From NCBI GenBank assembly GCA_029216955.1, contig JANAVB010005597.1:48462703-48526702 (forward strand): DNA of 64,000 nucleotides, written 5' to 3'. The notes beneath the pieces were generated by a model, which saw only the letters and a program-made list of their open reading frames with translations, had not been told where the DNA came from and ran no database searches. Both the position numbers and the translations under genes were made by a program. Origin of the DNA: Iris pallida. Lineage: Eukaryota > Streptophyta > Magnoliopsida > Asparagales > Iridaceae. Shown here piece by piece: positions 36,388-47,650 of this stretch. Within the stretch, counting starts at the first letter, position 1, and every line of letters begins with the position of its first letter.

Positions 36388-37149
36388 AGAAAATTTTATA
36401 TAGGATTATGAAATTATGTTTATTTAAGTAGAAAAAGAGGATTTTAGAAATTTTACATGAAAATGGATGGGCGCATTCTTAGATGGCGTCCAAATTATTC
36501 TCGGGACTTGGCCCCATCTTAGATGGGGCCTAGATGGGGCCTAAATTTTTTTAAATACTCTGTCGCCATGTTAGATGGCGCCCACATTTTCTTTTTTTAA
36601 TCCTTGGCGACATCTTAGATGGCACCTAACAAATTTTGGGACTCTGGCCTATTTTGTTTTTAAAATACTCTAAGATGGCGCCCACATTTTTTCTTAATAC
36701 TTCTGCTCTACATATAGCACTTAAACCATTCTCATATTCATTGCCTCAATCCAAACCACATTCCTCTTAACCAATCACATTCTTACATCTTCACACTCCA
36801 TGGCCTCAATACAAATTAACCACGTTCCTCTCAACCAATCACACTCCAACATCCCAAACAAATTCGAATTTAGCACCAAAAAATAAATTGGCCGCCATCT
36901 AAGATGGTGCCAAATTTCAAATTTGGTTGGGCGCCATCTTAGATGGCGCGAGGTCACAGGAATAAGTGGGACGCCATCTAAGATGGCGCCAGAGCATTTT
37001 AAAAAAAAACGTCATCTAAGATGACGCCAAGTCACAAGAATATTTTGGACACCATCTAAGATGGGGCCTCATCTCTCTTCATGTAAATTTTCTAAACCCC
37101 CATCTTTATGTAAATACACCAAATTTTCTAATCCTATATGAATTTTTCT
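36388..37149. mobile_element. 762-bp inverted-repeat element with an array of ATCTAAGAT-centred palindromes
   Basis: The outer arms (36388-36470 and 37072-37149) are inverted repeats. The left reads AGAAAATTTTATATAGGATT, and the complement of the right reads AGAAAAATTCATATAGGATT. Further matching words follow inward (TTAGAAATTTTACATGAA against TTAGAAAATTTACATGAA). Inside each arm are four or five copies of a near-palindrome with consensus GGCGCCATCTAAGATGGCGC: left cluster 36474-36690, right cluster 36890-37070. The centre (36720-36870) holds two diverged copies of a ~65-bp CCTCAATNCAAA... unit. It has no coding capacity. The long inverted arms resemble a non-autonomous Mutator-like or foldback DNA transposon. 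A convincing TSD was not found. Confidence 0.65.
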
Positions 37150-37611
37150 GCAATTCTTTTTTCTCATGAGATTGACATAGGATACGTACCTTCCTGGTAG
37201 AGAAAGAAACTACCTGGATCACCAAGAAAGACCCCCTAAATGACAGTCCAAAAATAAAAGAGAGGGGTACACAGAGGAACTACTCCTCCCTCTCCCCTTC
37301 CTCTACCCAAAGGTCTAAAAAGGGGTTGTCCAACTTTATTTTTATTTTATTTTTTGCTACGCCCAGGTATTGCGCCACTTTTTTTTTTCTTTCTAAATTA
37401 CTATTATTATGGTTATTATTTACATCCATTAATGCATATAATCCCCTCAATTATGAGAATTATTCTGAGTTGTTCACATCATCATTCATCATTCTAGTAT
37501 GTCGAACCATCAATTAAAGCGAGGGGTCCGCAAAAATTTTGACAGCGTGATAACGAAGGAACGCATTAGCATGCATGGTCACATTTCACTGTTTGAATAT
37601 TGTTCTAATGT
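37150..37611. other. Unassigned sequence
   Basis: No gene. T-rich tracts lie around 37336-37395. Confidence 0.4.
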
Positions 37612-37690
37612 CCGAGCTCTCTAGCCTAGTGGTATTAGAGCGGACACCCGGAGGGAACGGCAAGGTTCGAGTCCCCCAATTGTGTGTGTG
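37612..37690 (+). ncRNA. tRNA-derived SINE-like unit 2
   Basis: A-box TAGCCTAGTGG (37622-37632) and B-box GGTTCGAGTCC (37664-37674) lie 31 bp apart and match RNA polymerase III internal promoter consensus. A GTGTGTGTG tail follows. This is a SINE head or tRNA pseudogene. It is not a functional tRNA, because the acceptor arms do not pair. Confidence 0.6.
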
Positions 37691-37848
37691 TGCGTGGGAT
37701 TTCAAAAAATATATATATATATTGTTCTAACCGTTCTTCCCACCTTGAGCTAGGTAATATTAAGATGGATAATGATTCCATAAGACGTACGTACTGCTTA
37801 CAATTCTGATTGACATCTCAACATCCATTCACTTCCAAACAACCATCC

Positions 37849-37891
37849 ACATCTCTCTCTCTCTCCCACTTCCAAAACAACCGTCCACATC

Positions 37892-37954
<63 letters not shown>

Positions 37955-37975
37955 TGAGAGAGAGCGAGAGAGTTT
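37849..37975. repeat. (CT)n(GT)n(GA)n microsatellites
   Basis: CT runs at 37851-37865 and 37889-37936, then GT to 37957, then GAGAGA. Confidence 0.97.
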
Positions 37976-38343
37976 ATGGTGCAGCTACGACTGTCTACGC
38001 GGATGCATCGAGGCCCCCCTCCCTCCCTCCCAATTGGCAAGTGGTTCCGGGCCTTCCGGCCTCCGGAGTTTACGTGCATCTTTTTCAGCCATTCTCCTCA
38101 GGAAGCAGATCTGCGCCTATCAAATATATTCACTATTTTATAAAAATATGGATTCAACTGATTATTTTTAAAAATAACACCCACCGTTAGTAGAACTCAC
38201 ACTTTGATAAGAGAGGAAACGTATTTGATACACATCAATTGGCAATTTCAGATCTGCTGCTCTTCTCCTCATACTGCACTACACTCGATGGTGTTTAAGT
38301 ACTATTTAAATAATTTTTTGAATAGAGGTAAATTTTATTCTTG
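37976..38343. other. Unassigned sequence
   Basis: No gene or element recognised. A short C-rich stretch (CCCTCCCTCCC) is at about 38018. Confidence 0.4.
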
Positions 38344-38543
38344 TCCCTCTGAGAGGCTACAACACAGTCCGAAGGCCTATATATACAATCCCTCCGAAGG
38401 CTACATTCAGGCTGAAGGTCCCATCCAGTCCGGAGGCCTCACGTCCCTCCGAGAGGCTACAACTCAGCCCGAAAGTCTATATATACAATTTTTCGAAGGC
38501 AATATCCCAGTCCGAAGATCCCATCCGACTAGGAGGTCTCACG
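38344..38543. repeat. 100-bp tandem duplication
   Basis: The unit starting TCCCTCYGAGAGGCTACAAC occurs at 38344-38443 and 38444-38543, with about 15-20% divergence by eye. Each copy contains CTATATATACAAT and several CCGAAGG words. Confidence 0.9.
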
Positions 38544-38625
38544 TAGTCGAAGTCGTACCACACCACGTATCTGCACTGCACCCAACCACTTAATTCTCCC
38601 AAAGAATAATTAAATGACACTCCTG

Positions 38626-38682
38626 TTTCTCGAATCCGCAACCTCATGGGAGGGTGCATCGATCTTAACCGGTAGGCTAGAC
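38626..38682 (-). ncRNA. tRNA-derived SINE-like unit 3
   Basis: On the minus strand an A-box TAGCCTACCGG (38669-38679) and a degenerate B-box GCGGATTCGAGAA (38628-38640) are about 28 bp apart. The match is weaker than for units 2 and 4. Confidence 0.4.
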
Positions 38683-38699
38683 TTCATTTGGAAACAGGA

Positions 38700-39290
38700 T
38701 ATCCGAATGATTGGAAATAAGCTAATTAGTAGAGGCCGGCGATGTTGAAAATCATGCGGCTGCACTAAAAATAATTTATCCACTTGATACCAAGTAGATA
38801 AGAATCTTATCTAGACATGCAAATTCAGCTCTCAGATTAGAATGGACATTTCAACTGACGCGAAATAGAGGGTTATTAGAAAACCCTAGTCACAACCCTA
38901 ATGTGATATTTGGATGAAGATTTAGTATTACTAGAAATTCACTCCCTATCACTTTTTCATTGGAAGAGAATTTAATATTTTCATGTCCATGTTTGGTCAA
39001 GTTAGAAATATGCAACAATAAAAAATTAATTTTTTAATTTCCATGTTTAGATGGGAACAAATTTTTTAATTTGTTTAATCTTTCACAAATATTTTTTCAT
39101 TAATTTTATGGTGCTATTATTTCTTAAATCCAGCTAGTGTGAGAACATTATCAACCAAAGGAAGGTCTTGAGTTTTACTTTTATAGTGAAAAAACTGAAC
39201 TTTTATAATTTTTAATTTCAGACTTAACAAATATAAACATATATAAGAGACTCAAAATTCATTCCCAAGTTTTTAAAACTTAATCATATA
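38700..39290. other. Unassigned AT-rich sequence
   Basis: No gene or clear element recognised. Confidence 0.4.
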
Positions 39291-40075
39291 GTGCCTAAGG
39301 TTTGGTACAAGCGAACACATGGACTTTAACAAGCTCGGAATGGAAGTGAAAGAAAATCAATTCCTTGGCATTTTCTTTCCTTTGAAAAATTACAATTCTC
39401 ATTGATTTTTCTTTCCGGTATTTGAAAATGCCAAAAAATTTGGAAAGGAAAGTGCATACTTCAATATGGAAAAGTGATTCCTTGCTTGGATGGATGTAAT
39501 CACTTTCCTCCCTAATTTTTCTTCGATTGGTAATCACTTTCCTTTCCTCCTCAATTCCTTTGGCACCCAAACATAAAAAAGTAATCACTTTTCTTTCCCA
39601 ACCTGATTATTCCGCGAATCAAATGGAGTCTAAAGGTTTAGTACAATAGCTTAGTTTGGTAGGAAAGATGAAAAAGTAGAAGGAAGAAAAAAAAGAATTT
39701 TTTTTTCTTCTATATATAAAATGATAATTTCTATCGTTTATGTTTGGTAGGAGGAATGGAAAAGTGAAAAGATGTACTTTCCTTTGTTCGGTATAAAAAG
39801 AAAAAATGGAAGAAAAAAATAAAAACTATAAGTTTTACCAATTCTATTTCCAACTAAAAAACCTTATTTACTTTTTGACTTCATAATAAGTATTAAATAA
39901 TATTATTCATATGAGATATAATTATTAATTAATATAAGCATCTATTTTTTCTTTTAATTTTTTTTCAAGAAGATTAGTAATTCCTCCATTTTTTTTTCCA
40001 TCATTTCCTCCATTTTTTACTCTTACATTCTTTCTTAGTTCCATTTTTTTTTTTCTTTTTCCAAACAAAGCCCAA
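39291..40075. mobile_element. Two probable MITE-like AT-rich segments with GTTTGG ends
   Basis: 39291-39640 contains repeated GGAAAGTGATTAC / GTAATCACTTTCC words in opposite orientations. 39645-40070 starts AGTTTGGTAGGAAAGATGAA and ends, on the complement, CTTTGTTTGGAAAAAGAAAA, with GGAGGAA words in both arms. Both look like degenerate non-autonomous DNA elements. I could not place TSDs, so boundaries are approximate. Confidence 0.35.
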
Positions 40076-40408
40076 GAGAGAGGACAAATTTACCGAGGAT
40101 TATAAAGCCAACAGCTTGAAACTTATAATTACATGTGCATCGGATAAGGTCGAACTAGCTGGTTGCTTGGATAAGATCGACTGATCACCATCAAAACAAT
40201 TATAGGCAGATAAATTCCATATATATATATACAACAAATGACTAGTCTCTGCTATAAATAAGCAAACAAACGTTTACATCACCAGCAAATTAGCAAATTA
40301 ACCTACACATATATTCCAGCTACAAATCACGTCCAAGGCCACAGTAAGAATGTGGCTTTGAACTTTTAGCCTTTAAATTCTGGATTTTATATCAGTACTA
40401 GTGGATAA
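40076..40408. other. Unassigned sequence
   Basis: No gene. It ends with ACTAGTGGATAACCCGTG at the left edge of the PPR remnant. Confidence 0.4.
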
Positions 40409-41203
40409 CCCGTGTCATAATGGCACAGACACGAACCCGGCCTTCCCGACGTAGGCGTGCAGACACCGGACCAGTGCCAGGAAGTTCCGGACGGAGACGC
40501 GGCCTCCGAACCCTGCCTTCTCGACGTAGGCGTGCAGGCACCGGGCCAGCGCCAGGGACCCGAGCCTGGCGGAGGCGGACACGGCAAAGACCACGGTTGC
40601 GGTGTTCGGGGCGGCGTGGGGCCTCATGGAGGCGAAGACGCGCTGGGCCGTCGATGGGCGTCCGAGGGCGGCGAGGTCCGAGACGGCGGCGGTCCAGGAG
40701 ACGACGTCCCTGTGCTGCATTCCGTCGAACACCCGCAGGGCATGGTCGGCGGAGCCGCGTCGGGAGTAGACGGTGAGCAGGACGGTCTACACGAAAGGGT
40801 CGGACCGGAATCCGAGGAGGAGGGCGTGTACGTGGAACGACCTGGCGGCGGCGGCGACGGTGATGGTGTTGAGCAAAGAAGAGAAGGTGTGGGAGTCGGG
40901 AGGGACACATCGGCGGATCATTTGGGAGTAGGTGGAGAGTGGGTCAGCGGAGATGGCGATGACGGTGTCGAAGGAGAAGGGGTTGGGGTTGGTCATGGCG
41001 GAGAAGAGGGAGGCGGCGAAGGAAGGGTCGGCGTCGGCGCGCGGTGGAGGAGGCTGCTTGCGACGAAGGGGTTGCGGAAGAGGCCGGCGACGACGGCGTG
41101 GGCGAGGATGGAGGGGAGGCGGCGGAGGAAAGGACGGTGCAAGAGGAACTGGAGGCCGGGGTGCCGTTGGAACAACCGGTTGCTCTGCACCCAACATGGG
41201 ACC
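40409..41203 (-). pseudogene. Truncated PLS-class pentatricopeptide-repeat (PPR) gene
   Basis: The minus strand encodes the N-terminal part of a plant PPR protein, an organelle RNA-binding family. From about 41190 one frame reads LPSILAHAVVAGLFRNPFVA. A frameshift near 41040 moves to the frame with FAASLFSAMTNPNPFSFDTV, PPDSHTFSSLLNT and HVHALLLGFRSDPF. A TAG follows (40787-40789), and the next block has the hallmark DHALRVFDGMQHRDVVSWTA and LARCLHAYVEKAGFGGRVSV. The segment LA.RCLHAYV.KAGF is then duplicated, and the sequence stops near 40415, where a PPR gene would continue for several hundred residues. A TATA-like TTTATAAG (about 41213) precedes it. GC content is much higher than around it. 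It is a dead fragment, perhaps carried by a transposon. Confidence 0.8.
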
Positions 41204-41410
41204 TCCTCCTCTCTTATAAAGAGAGGGGCAATTTAGTTCTTTCATCATCGTTGAACCAAAGCACATGGGTCGGACCAAAAAATCCATTGTGCTTTATATT
41301 ATAGAGAGAGTTAAATTTTGACAGTGGCGGAGCTTCAGCTGAACTGTCCCGAACTGTAGTCCGGACTTAACTAAATAGGAGAAGCTACCAATATGTGCCA
41401 GTGTAAGCCA
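41204..41410. other. 5' flank of the PPR remnant; isolated hAT-like terminus at 41322
   Basis: CAGTGGCGGAGCTTCAG at 41322 resembles the terminal repeat of some plant hAT elements, but no partner terminus was found nearby. Confidence 0.3.
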
Positions 41411-41545
41411 TAGCTCAAGTGGTTGATTGTATGTGTCTTAATAAAGTGGCACTTGGTTCGAATCCTGTTGTGGTTGTGTTGAATTTTGTTTTGTTTTTTG
41501 TAACCAAGCTCAGCCCCCTCTAATTTTTTTTTTTTTGCCTCCACC
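41411..41545 (+). ncRNA. tRNA-derived SINE-like unit 4
   Basis: A-box TAGCTCAAGTGG (41411-41422) and B-box GGTTCGAATCC (41455-41465) lie 32 bp apart. The body continues with GTT-rich sequence to a poly(T) run at about 41525-41537, as in plant SINEs that end in a T-tract. No TSD was defined. Confidence 0.6.
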
Positions 41546-41896
41546 CTTGTCCGAGTCTGTAGAGAAAATTTATTGTCATCATAAGACATAGGCTCGGGAG
41601 AGTATACAAATAAAATTAAGAGTCAAAATATTTCAGTTGGACATATCCGGACTTGAACTTTAAACTGTCATAAAATTCAGGATCTGAACGGTAATTAGTC
41701 ATTTTAAAATTATATATAGTCGAAGTCCAATAACCCTTGTAATTTTCAGGAAGAGACATAAGGTCCTGACTAGATGGTAAATTTAAAAAAAGATAGAAGT
41801 TGAAAACAACGGACCCAAAAAATATATAATACAACTTGCACAAAATTCTGTACGTAACATCGAACATCTTAAATAAAAAAAATCTTACATATGAAT

Positions 41897-41899
<3 letters not shown>
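41546..41899. other. Unassigned AT-rich sequence
   Basis: No gene recognised. Confidence 0.4.

Positions 41900-41983
<84 letters not shown>
41900..41983. repeat. (CT)n(TA)n microsatellite
   Basis: About 20 CT units then about 22 TA units, abutting the foldback element. Confidence 0.97.
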
Positions 41984-41985
<2 letters not shown>

Positions 41986-42312
41986 GAGCGGATCAAAAGC
42001 CCCCCTTAGAAAGTCCCCCAAAAACCCTCCACACTCTAATTCATAATATTAATGTTAATGTTAATATTAATATTAATATTAATGTTAATGTTAATATTAA
42101 TTTTTTTTATATTAATGTTAATGTTAATGTTAATATTAATGTTAATATTAATTTTAATGTTAAGTTTAATGTTAATTTTAGTATTTAATGTTAATATTAA
42201 CATTAATATTAACACTAACATTAATATTAACATTAATATTAACATTAAATTGCGGATTAGAGTGAGGGGGGTTTTTGGGGGGCTTTCTAAGGGGGGCTTT
42301 TGATCCGCTTCC
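41984..42312. mobile_element. Foldback MITE inserted in TA microsatellite, Micron-like
   Basis: The terminal inverted repeat is GGAGCGGATCAAAAGCCCCC on the left and the complement of ...GGGGGGCTTTTGATCCGCTTCC on the right. It continues about 65 bp inward through CCCTCCACACTCTAAT / ATTAGAGTGAGGGGG. The centre is a TTAATGTTAATATTAAT hexanucleotide array (42041-42250). Both sides are TA microsatellite. Rice Micron elements are known to sit in (TA)n, and this resembles them in habit. Homology is not claimed. Confidence 0.7.
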
Positions 42313-42325
42313 TATATATATATAG

Positions 42326-42818
<493 letters not shown>

Positions 42819-42987
42819 TTCATCAGCACTAGCGGATTCAGGATAAAAATTCACTAGAGGCACAATTTTAAAGGAGTTTGAAAAAAAAAAATTAATTTTT
42901 TTTGGAGCACAGTATTACGGTAAAAAAAAAAATACTGGAGGTCCCACTCCCCAGTGCTTCTCATGTGGGTCCGCCAGTGTTCATCAA
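42819..42987. mobile_element. 153-bp hAT-type MITE with 8-bp TSD
   Basis: The element spans 42827-42979. It begins CACTAGCGGATTCAGG, and the complement of the end is CACTGGCGGACCCACA. The flanks are TTCATCAG (42819-42826) and TTCATCAA (42980-42987), an 8-bp duplication with one mismatch. Non-coding. Confidence 0.75.
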
Positions 42988-44146
42988 CAAATACAATCAA
43001 AGCAACAAAAGCCATTTTTGGTAGGGGTGAGCAGAGAGAAAAGTCGGATAAAACTTCGGACTTTGACAACTCTTCTCTGCTTGGGGCAGTCCCTAGGCTC
43101 AACATGACCCCACAAGAGATCGAAGTCGCGGGTGACCCTCCAGGATCGACTCACAATAAGAATCAAGGGACAACCAAAACTAGCTCCTAATAGGACAATC
43201 CAATCCCATGGGCCGGCCCTGGGGATGAGCAGTAGTTAAAAATTTGTGAACAAAGACTAATCGAACTAAATTAGACTATTTTTGTTTCGATTCTTTTAGG
43301 AGATAGATTGTGGTTTTATTTTTTTAAAGACTAACTAACATTTAAATACCTTGAACATTCAAACTTTTGCAATTTGATATCATAATTTTTTTAAGCAGGT
43401 TGATATCAGGAACTTTCCAAGTCCTTGCAAGTTAGGCCAATCGTTAACATACCGCCAAAATAAATTAAAAGGATTTTTTTTCCCCTAAACTATTAAAAAA
43501 ATACTTCTAACTTCGAACTCATAAATCCATAACAACCAATTAAAAAAAATCAAAATCAAAACAAAGCAAAACCCTAACCCTGACACCACAACATCCACAA
43601 TCCCACCACTTTCCCTGCGGACAGTAACCCACCCCTACCCGTCATCGCCGTGTCTCTCGATCGCGGAGCCGATGTCTACAGTCGCGTAAGTCCCTTGTGG
43701 TTGTGGCTGCTGAAACTAGAGTCGCCGAGGTCATGCCCTCCCTCCCGATAATCAACTCCTCCAGAGCGTGATGTTGTACAAACATAGGTCGACTTGTAGA
43801 AGGCAATGTTCCATATAATCTTGAGAGTATATCGCCTATAGTTCCCGTCTCTACTCGTACCTGAGATGCTTGGGTCAGCATGTAAAAATGTACTGGTGAG
43901 TAACAAAATTGCACCCACCTAAAGCCAAGCATCTTTTATTATACAATGGTCTTTCTTTTTTTTTATTTTTCCTTATTTCCATTTTATGCAAATAGTTCAA
44001 CCAAATAAGCAATAATCCATCCTTTCATTTTGAAAATGGTTAGGGACTATTCCATCAACAATAAATCATACTTTCAAGCATTCCCTTCTGCTATATCTAA
44101 CATAACATTCAACATTCCATAACCTATTAACATTTTGGGACAAAAG
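42988..44146. other. Unassigned sequence before the second Ty1-copia array
   Basis: No recognised gene. A 96-codon minus-strand frame at 43642-43932 (includes GTIGDILSRLYGTLP) matches nothing I know. Moderately GC-rich sequence at 43560-43910 contrasts with the AT-rich flanks and could be an exon remnant, but nothing supports a call. Confidence 0.35.
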
Positions 44147-45175
44147 TGTTGGTGCTTTCTTTACATGGAGAAAGCTTACTCTCAACATGCCTTGTAAAAT
44201 TTTAGTCCCACATCGAAAATGCACCATGAGTTATCTCAACATATATATTTGGTTGTGTTGTTGAGAGATGCACATGGGGTAGTGACCCTAAGGAGGAAAC
44301 CATGTGGATGATTTTACTAGGAGGTAAGAATAAGGCTCCAAGGATTAAGCATTAATGCTTTTGTCATTCTCTTGGATTAATTCCATTTGGAGCTAAGCCC
44401 CAAAGGGGCTTAGCGACTCGGACTCGGGCTCATGGGCTCATGAGTCGTAATGTGACGTTTTGTTGGATGCGGCCATGAGGCCATGCGGCTCATGCGGCCA
44501 GGCTGCTGCTACTGCTGCCGCATGGGGGGCTCCGCTGACTGTGCAGACTACAAGTCAGTTATGGAAAGACTGATTCAATGCGATTAATTCAGATCCACTT
44601 TTTGTGGGATTTGAATTAATTTCGTTGCTATCTTTGTGGGATTTGAATTAATCTCGTTGCTATCTTTTTGGGATTTGATTCAATCTTTCCATAACTGAAG
44701 AGGCGGCTAGGGTTTCCACCCTCTCTCTATATATACTCTCTTCTGGCCTCCTTTGTGGCTACTACGAAAAATTATAAGTCAGAAAAGGAGAAAGAGAGAG
44801 AGAGAGAGCTGCTGCCGCCATTGCAAGTCCATCCGAGGAGTCAGAACAGAGGTGACTTCGAGCGTTCCACAAGTTCTTCAAACTTGCTGGTTCCTGGAAG
44901 CAGTTCGTGTGGGGCGAATCTTGCTTTGAGCAACGGTGTTTTGACACCCCAGCAACTGTTTTTCATCTAATCTTTCTCTAGATAATTGTAACTCGTTCTG
45001 TCCCAATTGCAACACGTTTTCAAGGAAGAACGAGAGATCTTCTCTTCTCTATTTCCCTCCTTCATATTGTAATTTGGCTATTTGTTTTTTATATCATTGT
45101 AGATCTTTGTTGCATCTGTTTTACCATCTTTGATCAAGCCCCGGGACTAACAATCTCAAAGCAAGATCCTTATAG
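44147..45175 (+). repeat. Ty1-copia tandem array: LTR A and leader
   Basis: It starts TGTTGGTGCTTTCTTTACAT, as do LTR B (57605) and LTR C (63864). It contains a perfect hairpin GCTAAGCCCC/AAA/GGGGCTTAGC at 44392-44414, three ~36-bp repeats of the TTTGTGGGATTTGAATTAAT type at 44600-44690, and a TATA box CTATATATAC near 44730. The exact LTR end is not definable, since LTR C is cut by the window edge and no TGGTATCAGAG primer-binding site is present. The leader continues to the gag start at 45176. Confidence 0.85.
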
Positions 45176-45438
45176 ATGGAAAATATTAATGCTTCGCTCG
45201 TCCAATCGGACTACTGCAAGTTGGAAAAGTTCGATGGAGAGCATTATCAAGTCTGGAAGAGAAAGGTTTATCTAACTCTTCAACTAAAAGACGTTGATCA
45301 TGTTCTGTTGGAGGAAGAACCCTCTGTTCCAGATACTGGATCTACTGCCGCAATCAATGCGGCTACCAAACTCCAGGCCAAATGGAGAAGGAAAAATAGC
45401 ATCTGCAGGCTTCTCATCCTGAATGCCATGGAGGACTC
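45176..45438 (+). pseudogene. Ty1-copia gag, N-terminal part (copy 1), cut by LARD3
   Basis: Opens MENINASLVQSDYCKLEKFD and continues through YQVWKRKVYLTLQLKDVDH, the DUF4219/UBN2-type start of copia gag. The frame is open for 87 codons until LARD3 interrupts it at 45439. The same frame resumes at 52877 with LAESYSKKELARDIWES. The start ATG at 45176 agrees with copy 2 (58873). The gag protein would form the virus-like particle. Confidence 0.88.
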
Positions 45439-47635
45439 TGTAGTGACCCGCTCCGCCCTAGCGGAACGCCGATTCCAAACGGCGTGTGCAACGACTCAAA
45501 ACGAGCCGTCGACCCGAAGAGTTGCCTCGACCCGATGAAGTATCGATGCAAATTGATGCCAGACTTGCCTTGGCCCGTCAAGATGAATCCAGACTTAGAC
45601 TTCCAAAGGCGCGCTCGGAGTATCGTTCGGCCAATGCAAACATCGCTAAGGTGGGTGGCTCCGATGAACCCGTCTGTGCTTAACCTAGACACATAACAAT
45701 ACGGACACTATCACGAGAATCGCTAGGCGATAACCTCTTGCATGCTAATAAATGACTCAACGCACCTAGCTAAGGGAATAATCCCAAGTTGTCTGCTTGT
45801 ATAGAATATGGAAAGGAACATGGAAAAGTACGAGAACTCTCGCCCGCGCTCCATGCTCGTGCTACGGCACAAGCCTACGTTTATGCTCCTTATGCGTTCA
45901 AACAATGAAACAATGAATGGTTTACAACAATGAAACGAAAAGACTATCAATATAGTCGCTCCGAGTAGAGTTTAGTAACATTGAAAGGCTATGGGACCGA
46001 TGGGTCGCCAAGGCGACTCCCACACTGGGAGTTGCGTAATGCGTGAATGAATGGATCAACAAATGAACGAACGAATGAATGAATGAATACATGAATGAAT
46101 CGATGAATCAAACGAACAAGTGAAAGAAAGAAAGAAAAGAAAGAATACGTGAAAGATAAGACATGGAAGACGCTATCGACAGGTATGACGGGCACGTACA
46201 ACGGGGCTCGCTACCCGCGCTGTACGGACGCCAACCTGGTCGATAACGCATTATGGCTAAGGGTTAGCCTACGGCTCGGAGATAGCCGCTAAGTTAAAAT
46301 GACAAGACAATACGAAATGGTCGTGGACAAACGGCACGGGCGATGGGGGGGAATACCGTGGCCGTCGTGTGGAAGGATTCTGCGGCACGGGCGTTGGGGG
46401 GGGTAAACCGTGGCCGGCCTAGGCGGAATCAACGGCGCTTACGGGCTGCTTGGGTGCGGGCTTGGGCACCAAGAGACGTAAGTAGGAGGGTATATTCAAG
46501 AGACTTAACGGGGTGTACCAGCCATCACCCTACGCTAAGTTGAGAATTGCCACAGGGGAATGTCCTAAATGGCTTGTAAAGCCAGCGACCCGTGCATGTA
46601 GATTAAGTGGACTATGCTGGTGGCAATCCACGTGCAAGTTCTTGCATTGAAATCAAAGTAGTCTAAGTTAACTAAATGAAGTGTTTCCTGAACATGCTCG
46701 AAATATAACACTCAGAACATGCTTGAAATGTAACATGCTGAACATGCTCGATATGTAACACTCCTGAACATGCTTGAATGTAATATCCGGAACATGCTTG
46801 AATTGTAATACTTTAAAACGTGCCTACGACGTGCTAGAACATGCCCACGACGCACTAGAACCCGAGACATGGACACACACTCGATATTGAATGCGTACAT
46901 GAATCGTGTTATGTTATTACACATGAATTGTTGTTTAACTTGGTTTACCTTGAACAGGGAAGGCCGGACGGTAAGTATGGGTAAGTCGTACATGTATTTT
47001 ATGCGACACTTGAGTTCGGTAACACGAGATAGGCTATGCAATATGCTATGAAACTAATCCTAAGGCAAGATTAGAAAGACAATGAATGATAGAGATGCAC
47101 AAAAGTAAATGGAACGTGTTTGGTAATGATGGCATTGTGGGCGAGCTAGCCTCCCCACCAGTGCATAACAATGTACTGATAACCCTACAGTATGCTTGCA
47201 GGATAGCAGGAGACGCCGGCGGGTGCGGAGCTTCCATCGAACGTGTCAAGGCGCGGAGCCAACTCTGGGGCCTTGGAACGTTGCAAGAAGCTGAAGCACC
47301 CTATACAGGACATAATGTATCGGAACATCGCCATGTATCATTCCATGTTGTAAGCCACTTGGCACGCCTTTTATGTTTCAGAGAGAGAGCTTGAGCGATT
47401 TGTAATATCGGCCTAGCGCCGCTTGTAAACTTCTTGAAATTCAATAAAGAGATTTGGATTCGCTTCTACTTGTGTTCATTTTTACTTCCGCTGCAAATGG
47501 AGACACTCTGTGCGACTCTGTGGCCTAGACTCAAATCGGCCGTTTCTGGACTTGGCCTTGCACGGGCGCAACCTAGGCCCGTGCGACATCACGCCTTAGC
47601 GAGGACGATCGCTCCTACGGGAGCGGGGCGTGACA
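45439..47635 (+). repeat. LARD3 5' LTR
   Basis: 2197 bp. It contains a GAAT-type tetranucleotide run (46040-46150) and a ~26-bp minisatellite GAACATGCTTGAAATGTAAC (46690-46820) not seen in the LARD2 LTRs. Near the 3' end AATAAAGAG (47441-47449) is a possible polyadenylation signal. Confidence 0.93.
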
Positions 47636-47638
47636 GAT

Positions 47639-47650
47639 TGGTATCAGAGC
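47639..47650 (+). other. LARD3 primer-binding site
   Basis: TGGTATCAGAGC, 3 bp after the LTR end, complementary to initiator tRNA-Met. Confidence 0.92.

Noticed and set aside
37612..37690. Functional tRNA gene
   Set aside because: Only the internal promoter boxes fit. The acceptor and anticodon stems do not pair, so a SINE-like unit or tRNA relic is the better reading.
39130..39190. Further SINE-like unit
   Set aside because: The B-box-like GGTCTTGAGTT departs too far from consensus and the A-box is unconvincing.
41982..42303. Asn/Ile-rich frames on both strands
   Set aside because: They are translations of the TTAATG/TTAATA hexanucleotide array.
43642..43932. 96-codon minus-strand frame as a host exon
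   Set aside because: No family resemblance or splice evidence, so it is left as unassigned.
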